This document shows positions 1-6,600 of a stretch of 23,299 nucleotides of DNA, in pieces. The notes beneath the pieces were generated by a model. The model searched no databases, was not told the origin of the DNA, and worked only from the letters and a program-made list of their open reading frames with translations. Both the position numbers and the translations under genes were made by a program. Numbering within the stretch: position 1 is the first letter of the stretch; the number at the start of each line of letters is the position of its first letter. The stretch is from CAZCAC01 sp964496575. GTDB lineage: Bacteria; Planctomycetota; UBA1135; GCA-002686595. The DNA is taken from contig CAZCAC010000135.1 in assembly GCA_964496575.1 (NCBI GenBank), positions 1 through 23,299 of the forward strand, given 5' to 3'.

Positions 1-144
1 ACGCCCGCAGCCCAGGCATTCGAAGCGCTGGACTCGCCGGCCATCGACCTTCCGCCGAAAGAAGCCGCGTCGTCGCCAGGGGAATGGTGCGCGCCGGTGA
101 TGGGTGCAGTCGTCGTATGGACAATACTCGGGCTCGAAGGCCAT
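1..144 (-). CDS. Transposase-like zinc-ribbon protein, N-terminal fragment
   Basis: The fragment has 48 codons from an ATG at 144 and runs off the left edge. The translation has two cysteine pairs, C8/C13 in the stretch YCPYDDC and C43/C46 in ECLGCG, separated by a basic aromatic segment (WRRRGFFRRKVDG) and followed by RVQRF. Paired cysteines with an 'R-F-x-C-x-x-C-G' ending are typical of the N-terminal zinc ribbon of IS1- or IS1595-like transposases and related DNA-binding proteins. A strong ribosome binding site (GAGGAGGAG) lies just upstream of the ATG on the minus strand, so this start is credible. The catalytic part would lie outside the window, so the transposase assignment is an inference. 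A zinc-ribbon regulator is the main alternative. Confidence 0.5.
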   Translation of the reverse strand, partial: MAFEPEYCPYDDCTHHRRAPFPWRRRGFFRRKVDGRRVQRFECLGCGR

Positions 145-256
145 GGCCGCTCCTCCTCTTGAACCTGTGCTGGGCGGGGGTCGGTCCCGCGACAGGTCAA
201 TGACGGTCGGCTGAGGCACTGGTAACGGACTTCGATGAAATGAGAGACCAATCATG

Positions 257-270
257 GGGGCCAGTGCCCC
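257..270 (-). terminator. Possible short hairpin terminator after the serine hydrolase gene
   Basis: On the minus strand, immediately after the TAG stop of the serine hydrolase, there is GGGGC / GCCCC with a 4-base loop, followed by a moderately T-rich stretch (ATGATTGGTCTCTC). The stem is short and there is no clean U-tract, so this is tentative. Confidence 0.3.
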
Positions 271-271
271 G

Positions 272-1435
272 CTACTCGAGTGCGGCTCGCGCGATCCTGG
301 CAGCGAGGCCTCCCGATGGGAAGGCCTCGCTGTTCGATATGACGGCCACGGAGAGCTCCTCCTCGGGGTAGTAGGCGAGCATCGAGTTGAAGCCGAAGAT
401 CCCGCCGCCGTGCTGCACCACCGGGTGTCCGTCCATGACGCCGAGGCCCAGGCCGAAGCCGTACTTCGTCTCCGAGCCGTCGTTCAGCATGAACGGCGTC
501 GTCATCAGCTGGTAGGAGTCGGGTGAGACGACCTTCCCGCTCACCAGGGCCTGTTGCCAGCGCACCAGGTCCTGCGCGGTGGAGAGGAGCGCGCCGGCGG
601 CGCCCGGCTGGCTCATGCCGATCAGCGCGTCGTTGGCAAGCTCGCCGTCGGCCATCTGGTAGCCCTGCGCCCGGTTCTTGATCAGGTCGGTGTTGGATCC
701 GTACCGGGTCCGCTTCAGCCCCAGCCGCTGGACGAGCTCGGTCTGCACGAGGTCGGCATAGCTCTTCTCGCTGACCTCCTCGAGGATCATCCCCAGGAGA
801 TAGTAGCCGGAATTGTTGTACAGGAAGCGCTCCCCCGGAGCGAAGTCGAACGGCTCGTCCTGGAACAGGGCGAGTAGCTCCTGGTGGTCGAGCTCCAGGG
901 AGACGACCCTCTGCCACTCCCGACCGAGCCCCGTGTAGCTCTTGATCCCCGACGTGTGGGTGAGCAGGTGCAGGACCGTGACCTCCTGCCCCTGGGTCGG
1001 AAAGTCGGGCAGGTACTCGGTGATCAGCTGATCCAGCTCCACGTCGCCCTTCTCGACCGACCGCATGATGGCGGCGGCGGTGAACTGCTTGGTCACCGAG
1101 CCGATGCGGAACATCGTGTCGACGTTCGCCGGCACGTCGTGCTCCACCTCCGCGATTCCGTAGCCGCCGGCGAGGACGAGCTCGTCCCCGATCGCCACCG
1201 CGACCGAGAGCCCGACCGCCCCGGGTCGTTCGAGGGCTCCGGCCACCAGCCCTTCGATGCGTTCCCGTAGCTCGTCGTGAATCGCATCTTGCTCCGGCGC
1301 GACCTCCTGTGCCGACGCGGAGCGTGGAGCGCTCCAGCTCCCGGGGGCCGCGACGGCCGAAGCGGAGAAGGTCAGGGACGCCAGCGCCAGCGTGCCGCCG
1401 GCGAGCGAGAGAGATACGAGGCGAAGATCGGGCAT
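272..1435 (-). CDS. Exported serine hydrolase, class C beta-lactamase / DD-peptidase family
   Basis: This is a penicillin-binding-protein-like serine hydrolase. Numbered from the ATG at 1435, the nucleophile motif SVTK is at S113-K116 (context RIGSVTKQFTAAAIM), the second motif YNN is at Y206-N208, and the third-motif equivalent HGGG begins at H342. These are the three active-site elements of the class C beta-lactamase/esterase superfamily. The N-terminus is a signal peptide (hydrophobic LVSLSLAGGTLALASL, then an Ala/Ser-rich region), so it acts outside the cytoplasmic membrane. The frame is open to 1468, but the Met at 1435 gives the better signal peptide and has GAGGA upstream at a suitable distance. 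Length of about 387 residues is normal. The substrate cannot be told: esterase, D-aminopeptidase or beta-lactamase activity are all possible. It is transcribed divergently from the next gene. Confidence 0.87.
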   Translation of the reverse strand: MPDLRLVSLSLAGGTLALASLTFSASAVAAPGSWSAPRSASAQEVAPEQDAIHDELRERIEGLVAGALERPGAVGLSVAVAIGDELVLAGGYGIAEVEHDVPANVDTMFRIGSVTKQFTAAAIMRSVEKGDVELDQLITEYLPDFPTQGQEVTVLHLLTHTSGIKSYTGLGREWQRVVSLELDHQELLALFQDEPFDFAPGERFLYNNSGYYLLGMILEEVSEKSYADLVQTELVQRLGLKRTRYGSNTDLIKNRAQGYQMADGELANDALIGMSQPGAAGALLSTAQDLVRWQQALVSGKVVSPDSYQLMTTPFMLNDGSETKYGFGLGLGVMDGHPVVQHGGGIFGFNSMLAYYPEEELSVAVISNSEAFPSGGLAARIARAALE

Positions 1436-1466
1436 TGGTCGGGTCCTCGGTTCCGGGGTGGTCCGC

Positions 1467-1495
1467 ATTCTCGTTCAGGAGCACTGCGCTGTCGA
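1467..1495 (-). promoter_or_regulatory. Candidate sigma70-type promoter for the serine hydrolase
   Basis: The minus strand reads TCGACA, 17 bases, GAGAAT. The -35 matches consensus in 5 of 6 positions and the -10 in 4 of 6. The predicted start near 1460 leaves a leader of about 25 bases before the ATG at 1435, with GAGGA inside it. Confidence 0.35.
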
Positions 1496-1607
1496 CCGCG
1501 GCCCATTGCTCGCGATCGCCTGCATTTTGGCTGGAGCGGGTTCCCTCTCGACCACGAAACGAGCGGCGCCGCCGAGGTGACGCCGCTCTTCGGGGAGTCG
1601 TTGGAGA

Positions 1608-1616
1608 TGCTATCCT
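1608..1616 (+). promoter_or_regulatory. Extended -10 element TGCTATCCT, possibly driving a leaderless mRNA
   Basis: TGCTATCCT fits the extended -10 pattern TGnTAnnnT. Its last base is separated from the ATG at 1623 by exactly six bases (CTCCCC), so transcription would start at or beside the start codon. No Shine-Dalgarno sequence and no clear -35 are visible. The same TGCTAnnnT pattern occurs upstream of other genes in this window. Confidence 0.4.
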
Positions 1617-1622
1617 CTCCCC

Positions 1623-2402
1623 ATGATCCGCCCCCACCTCGCTCTCCTGTCGCTGGCCCTCCTCCCCCTGACCGGCGCGTGTCGCGCCACTCCCACGCAC
1701 CCGCCCGAGCCGCTGCGCGTGATGTCCTACAACATCCGTCACGGCGAGGGGAACGACGGCGTGCTCGACCTCGCCCGTGCCGCCGCGGTGATCGCAGCCG
1801 TCGATCCGCACGTGGTCGCCCTGCAGGAGGTGGACCGGGAATGCGGTCGCTCCGGCTCGGTCGACCAGGCGGCGTGGCTCGGCGAGGCGCTGGACATGGA
1901 CCACCGCTTCGGCGCCTTCATGGAGTACGACGGCGGCGAGTACGGCATGGCCATCCTCTCCCGGTTGCCGATCGTCGACTCGGAGAACTACCGTCTCCCC
2001 CCCGGCGCCGAACCGCGCTCGGCCCTCGCCGTCCGGGTTCGCCTCGAGGACGACACCGAGCTCGTGGTGGTCGGCATCCACCTCTACGCCACCGAGGAGG
2101 AGCGCCTCTGCCAGGCCCGGCGGCTTGGCGAGTTCCTGGCCAGGGAGACCGCGCCGGTGATCCTCGCGGGCGACTTCAACTCGCTCCCCGACTCCCCGGT
2201 GATGCAGCTCCTGCGCCGACACTGGATCGAGCCCGACAAGGGAGCCGACCACCTGACCTTCGACTCTCGGAATCCCGATCGGGAGATCGACTACTTCCTC
2301 TACCGGCCGGAAGCGTGTTTCCAGGTGGTGCGAATCGACGTCCTCGACGAGCCGCTGGTCTCCGATCACCGCCCGCTGATGCTGGAATTCTCCCTGAAAT
2401 GA
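1623..2402 (+). CDS. Endonuclease/exonuclease/phosphatase-fold lipoprotein
   Basis: This 259-residue protein belongs to the metal-dependent endonuclease/exonuclease/phosphatase superfamily (DNase I, exonuclease III, sphingomyelinase and inositol-phosphatase relatives). Visible motifs are MSYNIRH (N37), LQEVD (E69), GIHLY (H153), GDFNSLPDS (D184, N186), EIDYF (D223) and the C-terminal SDHRP (D248, H249). Together these make a complete metal and phosphodiester active site. The N-terminus is hydrophobic and ends in LTGAC (C20), a reasonable lipobox, so the mature protein is probably a membrane-anchored lipoprotein outside the cytoplasm. This makes phospholipids, nucleic-acid scavenging or sugar phosphates likelier substrates than DNA repair. 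The start has no ribosome binding site but sits six bases after a -10-like element. It is followed after 47 bases by a sigma factor gene on the same strand. Confidence 0.87.
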   Translation: MIRPHLALLSLALLPLTGACRATPTHPPEPLRVMSYNIRHGEGNDGVLDLARAAAVIAAVDPHVVALQEVDRECGRSGSVDQAAWLGEALDMDHRFGAFMEYDGGEYGMAILSRLPIVDSENYRLPPGAEPRSALAVRVRLEDDTELVVVGIHLYATEEERLCQARRLGEFLARETAPVILAGDFNSLPDSPVMQLLRRHWIEPDKGADHLTFDSRNPDREIDYFLYRPEACFQVVRIDVLDEPLVSDHRPLMLEFSLK

Positions 2403-4435
2403 CCCCCGATTTGCCTCCCCACGGCGCACCGGATAGGTTGTGGGGTCCGATGAGTAAAGAGCAACTGGAAAAACCGCCGCGAGAGATCGCCGTGCCGCAG
2501 CTGGTCGAGGAGCACGGGGCGTTGCTCTACACGCTGGGTCGCCAGTTCTGTGCCAGTCCCGAAGAAGCCGAGGACCTCGTGCAGGAGACGTACCTGCAGG
2601 CGTGGCGGAAGTGGGATCAGTTCGAGGGGCGGTCGAGCCCGATGACCTGGCTGTACAAGATCGCCTCGCGCGTCTGTCAGCGTTTCCACCGCAAGCGCTC
2701 CGGCGAACCGAACTCGCTCGACTCGCTCGAACAGATCGACTTCTCCGAGGGCCCGGTGCCGGTGCTGCCCGAGGAGGACGACCCGCTGGCCGAGCAGATC
2801 CGCCGCGAGGGTCGGGAGCGGATAGAGGCCGCCATCGGCGAGCACGTAGAATCCGCCGACGTCGACCGTCGTGCTGGTGCGTGACATCAGGAGCTTCGCG
2901 GTCTTGCCCACCAGGCCGCCGAACGTCCACGTCGCGTCGTGCCCCGGAGAGATGAAGCCGCCACCCTCCAGCACGATCTTCGGAGGATCCGTTTCGACGT
3001 ACTCGAAGGATACCGTCGAGCTATCACCCCCCGGACCGGATACGTGGACATCCGACCAGCCGAGGGCGTCTCCTCTCAGCGCGTCGTAAGTGATCGTATT
3101 CTCATCGACCACGGTGAGCTGACCCAGGTTCATGGTCGTCCCCTCGGAGTGCACGAACAGGACCTGATCCAGGTCGTTCCCTTGCAGGGTCATCGTCCCG
3201 CCGTCGAGGACCTGAACCTGGCCCGGGATCACCGCGCTGAGCGTGGGTGCCACACTGGGAGTCCCGGACAAGAGACACGTGTAGTTCGGGAGGAGGCTGG
3301 CGATCCTGCTGATCGTCGACGGCGCGAAGAAGACCAGGTTGCTGAGCGTGGAGAACATGATTCCACACCCGGTGGGCTGGGTATCGCAGTGAAAGGCGCC
3401 CCAGTTGTGTCCGAGCTCATGGGAACAGATAACGACATTGCTGATGTAGCTGCTGCGGGCCAGCGTGAAACCGTAACCCTTGGTCGAATGGCATATCCCG
3501 TTGTAATACGCCATGCCGGCGACCTGGGGATTGGTGTGGATCCCGGCGAACAGGTGAGCGATGTCGCGTTGAATCCCGGTCTGATTCGCACCCCACTCGT
3601 CGCGGAAGGCGGCCAACAGGGCCCCGGGAGAGCCGCTGCTGAGAGCGTAGTACGGGTCGACCAGCGGATCGCTCGACGTACGGATGACGAACCCGCTCAC
3701 CTCGTAGGTCAGATCGAGGTAGTACTCGTAAATGACACCGACCGTGTTCAGGATGCTCTCCACGGCATCGATCGTGCCCTGCGTGGTTCCACCGCCCCTG
3801 AGCGAGTAGAACAAGAAGTCGGCGTCCCAGGCGATCTCGGCGACCAGAAGACCTCCGGTGCGAGGCATGCCGGCACCCGCCGGCCACGCCAGGGGCCGCG
3901 AGATGGCCAGATCGTGCCTGTCGCTGTTCCCGCAGATCTGTGGGAAGGGTGGGACCTCGACCTCCTCGAAGACCGCGTGCAAGAGCCTCGGATCCCTCTT
4001 GGTGGGCTCGATGGGTTCGATGGCCCAGCTCACCTCGTTCGGGGTCGAGAGGATGAGGGCCTCCAATCCTCTCGACGTCAGCGATGCAGCGACCAGACTC
4101 TCCGGCCAGCCTTCGACTCGACCGCGGTAGGTCGCGGGGGCCGAGGGCTCGAAGCGCTCGAGCTTCCCGTCGATCCCGTGCTTCAATGCCACGATCTCGG
4201 GACCGCGCACGGAGTGGGTCCAGAGTGACAGCGTCCGGGGCGTCCCGTTCATCTCGACGGTGACCTCGAAGTACGGCGTGCCGACTTCGGGCAGGACCAG
4301 AGCCTGAGGATTGAGAACCGCCACCATAGAATCGTGTGCAGCGGGGGCGTGGGCCCGGGCGGTGCCCGAGAGGCAAGCGAGTCCGAGGATCGCGAGCGCT
4401 GTTTTCCAGGGATGTGGTGAGCGAGTGAACGGCAT
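2366..4435 (-). CDS. Secreted reprolysin-like (M12-type) zinc metalloprotease with IPT/TIG domain; C-terminus replaced at a junction
   Basis: The protein starts with a signal peptide (MPFTRSPHPWKTALAILGLA, then an Ala-rich cleavage region). It has a pro-domain-like region (about 35-165) and a zincin catalytic domain with HELGHNWGAFH (H339, E340, H343, H349), the three-histidine HExxHxxGxxH site of metzincins. GIMF at about 358-361 is the probable Met-turn. Residues about 396-480 resemble an IPT/TIG immunoglobulin-like fold. A final conserved region begins near 485 and breaks off at about residue 531-536 (nucleotides 2845-2828). Beyond that the frame stays open to 2366, but those last residues are the antisense of a sigma factor gene and are not genuine protease sequence. 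Upstream, GAAGAGGA gives a good ribosome binding site. It probably degrades extracellular protein. The reading up to about 2845 is secure; the ending is not. Confidence 0.8.
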   Translation of the reverse strand: MPFTRSPHPWKTALAILGLACLSGTARAHAPAAHDSMVAVLNPQALVLPEVGTPYFEVTVEMNGTPRTLSLWTHSVRGPEIVALKHGIDGKLERFEPSAPATYRGRVEGWPESLVAASLTSRGLEALILSTPNEVSWAIEPIEPTKRDPRLLHAVFEEVEVPPFPQICGNSDRHDLAISRPLAWPAGAGMPRTGGLLVAEIAWDADFLFYSLRGGGTTQGTIDAVESILNTVGVIYEYYLDLTYEVSGFVIRTSSDPLVDPYYALSSGSPGALLAAFRDEWGANQTGIQRDIAHLFAGIHTNPQVAGMAYYNGICHSTKGYGFTLARSSYISNVVICSHELGHNWGAFHCDTQPTGCGIMFSTLSNLVFFAPSTISRIASLLPNYTCLLSGTPSVAPTLSAVIPGQVQVLDGGTMTLQGNDLDQVLFVHSEGTTMNLGQLTVVDENTITYDALRGDALGWSDVHVSGPGGDSSTVSFEYVETDPPKIVLEGGGFISPGHDATWTFGGLVGKTAKLLMSRTSTTVDVGGFYVLADGGLYPLPTLAADLLGQRVVLLGQHRHRALGEVDLFERVERVRFAGALAVETLTDARGDLVQPGHRARPPLELIPLPPRLQVRLLHEVLGFFGTGTELATQRVEQRPVLLDQLRHGDLSRRFFQLLFTHRTPQPIRCAVGRQIGGHFRENSSISGR
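2450..2884 (+). CDS. ECF-type RNA polymerase sigma factor, truncated after region 2
   Basis: The translation from the ATG at 2450 shows an ECF sigma region 2: LYTLGRQFCASPEEAEDLVQETYLQAWRKW (written here as positions 26-55), then FEGRSSPMTWLYKIASRVCQRFHRKR to about residue 83. An acidic linker follows (DFSEGPVPVLPEEDDPLAEQI). The start of region 4 is recognisable as RERIEAAIGE (122-131), where the family normally continues with a helix-turn-helix of about 50 residues. Here the frame instead passes into 13 unrelated residues and stops at 2882-2884. Without region 4 it could not recognise a -35 element. The break coincides with the end of recognisable protease sequence on the other strand, so either a deletion/rearrangement or a chimeric assembly is likely. 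Confidence 0.65.
   Translation: MSKEQLEKPPREIAVPQLVEEHGALLYTLGRQFCASPEEAEDLVQETYLQAWRKWDQFEGRSSPMTWLYKIASRVCQRFHRKRSGEPNSLDSLEQIDFSEGPVPVLPEEDDPLAEQIRREGRERIEAAIGEHVESADVDRRAGA
2831..2845. other. Junction where two convergent genes are both cut
   Basis: On the plus strand, sigma-factor homology ends in the codons for A-I-G-E. On the minus strand, protease homology ends in the codons for V-L-A-D-G. Both can be read through the same few bases (gccatcggcgagcac), so the join appears to lie within this short stretch. No repeat or insertion-sequence end is visible. Confidence 0.55.
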
Positions 4436-4641
4436 GGTGGTTTCCTCTTCATGAGCTGACCGGAGCTGGCCGAACCCGGTTCTCGCCCGGGCCGACCCGA
4501 ATGACCGTTCCTCTGGCCCATAGGCTCGAGTCAGTGCGCTTTGGACGCGCGAGCCGACAATCCCTCGATTCCCCCCGCGAGCTTTGAACTGCCCTGGAAG
4601 GTGTGCGCCCCGTTGTTGAAGCGATTGCGGCGGCAGGTGCC

Positions 4642-6318
4642 TCAGTCCACTCCGAAGACCTGGATCTCTCTCAGCCGGCTGAAGCTGGAGAACACGAAGT
4701 CCTGGCAGCCGTCGGTCACGATCCTCACGTAGCCGACCTCGGCGGCCGGGAACTCGTGAACCACGTGATCGGCGTCGCCGCGCGTCCCCTTCCCCGACTC
4801 ACAAGCCCGTTCGTAGCGCACGCCATCGCGCGACACCTCGACCCGGTACCGCTCGTAGCTCTTCCCCACCGCTGCCTCGTAGACGACGATGCGGGAGACC
4901 TCGGTCACCTCGGCGAGCTCGATGACCAGCTCCAGTGGCTCGGGCACCGTCGGGTAGCCGAGAAAGTCATCGGGGGGAGCGGTGATCCCGTTGGTCAGGC
5001 GCCCGGGGCCGAAGAACGGCTGGGTCGAACCGATGGAAGCGAGCACCGGGCGGCCGAAGGCGAGGTTGCCCTCCGGCGTGACCGCCGGGGCCTCCGGAAT
5101 CGAGGGAACCGGAAGGCCTGCCAGCTCGAGCAGCCTCGCCATCGCCAGCTCGTTCCTCCGCTGGAACGACTCGAAGTCGCGCTCGCCCATGCGGTTCCAC
5201 GCCGCACACGCCACCGCAGCCAGGCGCGGCAAACAGAGCGGAATGAGGTTCTCCTCCCGCCCTTCCCACCAGGGCATGCAGAAGCCCAGGATCCCGTCCG
5301 CGGACGCGGTTCGGTGTGGCCTGACGAAAGTCGAGAAGCCGGGGTTCACGTGCGCGAACGCCTGGAGATCCCACTCGTAGCAGCACTTCACCTCCACCGC
5401 GGTGAACATCGTGCGCGGGTAGTGGTCGACGATGTAGAGCGGATCCAAAGCTGCATTCACGATCTCGTAGCCGGCCTCCAGCATCTCCTGGGCGGGGAAG
5501 TTGATCGTCCGCCAGTTGATGTGCAGCACGTCCTCGTCAACCTTGTTGTCGCCCCGGCCCAGGCGAGGCCCTTCCCAGACGACCGTACTCTTGCCGAGCT
5601 TCTTCAGGTAGCGATTCAGGTGATTGATGAGCTCGCGCTGTGTCTCCTCCGGAACGCCGTAGGCCTCGTCTCCACCGACGTGCACGTAGGGCGTCGAGCG
5701 GAAGACCGTCACCATCTCCGCGAGCAGCTGTTCGAGCCCCTCACGGGCCTCGGGGTTCCGCGCCAGCTCCGCGGGGCTTTCGCCGAAGACCTCGGGGTAC
5801 TCGCGGCGGAGGACGGCCGAGTGCGCCGGCACGTCGAGCTCGGGGATGATCATCACCCCGCGCGCCTCGGCGTAGGCCTCCAGCTCGACGAAGTCCTCCC
5901 AGCTCCAGCCGGCGTTCTCGCTCAGGATCTCGGGAAAGGCCCTCGACGGCCACGAGCACAGCTGGTCATCGGCGAAGTGGAGCTGCAGGAAGTTCACCTT
6001 GTAGAACCAGCACATGTCCACGACGGCGCGGAGCGTCTCCGGACCGTGTGGGTTCCGGCCCATGTCGACCAGGAAGCTGCGGTATTCGAGGTCCGGTCCG
6101 TCGCTGATCTCGGTGATCGGCCACGAGACTCGCGAGCCGTCGATCCTGGCCAGCTGCAGCAAGCTGGCCGCTGCCTGCGCGGCGCCGGTGCGACGCTCCG
6201 CCTCCACCCGAATCGACGACTCACCGATGCGAATCCGATGGGTCAGGTTGCCCGGCAGCTCCTCGAGCTCGAACCGCACGTCCCCTCGGGAGGCACCCGC
6301 CACGGCGGCCTGTTCCAC
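4642..6318 (-). CDS. GH20 beta-N-acetylhexosaminidase with C-terminal F5/8-type (CBM32-like) domain
   Basis: The enzyme should remove terminal N-acetylglucosamine or N-acetylgalactosamine from glycans by the substrate-assisted GH20 mechanism. The catalytic pair D217-E218 lies in HVGGDE (213-218, numbered from GTG 6318). Other family landmarks are the barrel opening YRSFLVDMGRNPHGPETLRAVVD (79-101), LQLHFADDQ (111-119), IIPELDVPAHS (157-167) and the tryptophan-rich MPWWEG (348-353). Residues about 418-558 form a discoidin/F5/8-type sugar-binding domain. The GTG at 6318 is only the first in-frame start. GH20 N-terminal-domain sequence (F-R-F-S-G-E-I-T-V-G-D-D) continues in frame upstream of it, so the real protein starts further 5' and is interrupted by a frameshift described separately. 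It lies 75 bases (from the repaired start) downstream of the M48 gene on the same strand. No -10/-35 pair could be settled. Confidence 0.9.
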   Translation of the reverse strand: MEQAAVAGASRGDVRFELEELPGNLTHRIRIGESSIRVEAERRTGAAQAAASLLQLARIDGSRVSWPITEISDGPDLEYRSFLVDMGRNPHGPETLRAVVDMCWFYKVNFLQLHFADDQLCSWPSRAFPEILSENAGWSWEDFVELEAYAEARGVMIIPELDVPAHSAVLRREYPEVFGESPAELARNPEAREGLEQLLAEMVTVFRSTPYVHVGGDEAYGVPEETQRELINHLNRYLKKLGKSTVVWEGPRLGRGDNKVDEDVLHINWRTINFPAQEMLEAGYEIVNAALDPLYIVDHYPRTMFTAVEVKCCYEWDLQAFAHVNPGFSTFVRPHRTASADGILGFCMPWWEGREENLIPLCLPRLAAVACAAWNRMGERDFESFQRRNELAMARLLELAGLPVPSIPEAPAVTPEGNLAFGRPVLASIGSTQPFFGPGRLTNGITAPPDDFLGYPTVPEPLELVIELAEVTEVSRIVVYEAAVGKSYERYRVEVSRDGVRYERACESGKGTRGDADHVVHEFPAAEVGYVRIVTDGCQDFVFSSFSRLREIQVFGVD

Positions 6319-6526
6319 CCCGAGCCGGCGCAGGCCATCGGCGAACGCATCGGCCTGGGACCGGAGAACGTCGTCACCTACCGTGATCTCACCGGAGAAC
6401 CTGAAGAGACCCTCGCCATCCCCGGCTGCGCGCCGCCGGCACCAGGTGCTGCGCCGGAGAGTCTGCTCCGATCACGACGCAGAGGGCCAGCATCCGCAGC
6501 CATTCGATTCCTCGCCGTCTTCTCAT
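6319..6526 (-). other. Displaced 5' end of the GH20 gene: signal peptide separated by a 1-base frameshift
   Basis: An ATG at 6526 opens 45 codons, with a signal peptide (RRRR, then LRMLALCVVIGA, then SPAQ) followed by HLVPAARSR, and stops at 6389-6391. The upstream continuation of the GH20 frame begins to look like family sequence just after the same point. Removing one G from the four-G run (plus-strand C run at 6420-6423) joins them as HLVPAARSR-DGEGLFRFSGEITV, the expected start of a GH20 N-terminal domain. The gene therefore probably runs 4642-6526 as one frame in the living cell, and the extra base is either a base-calling error or a real inactivating insertion. Confidence 0.6.
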
Positions 6527-6600
6527 GACCCGAGAGGTACGCTACGGAGCCCTCCCCGTCAACGAGGGCGTGACCTCCGTCTCGAATCGGGACGCCTGCT

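Noticed and set aside
252..2930. 892-codon open frame on the minus strand
   Set aside because: It overlaps the serine hydrolase, the phosphatase-fold gene and the sigma factor. Its translation is Arg/Gly/Ala-rich without any domain; this is a GC-rich shadow frame.
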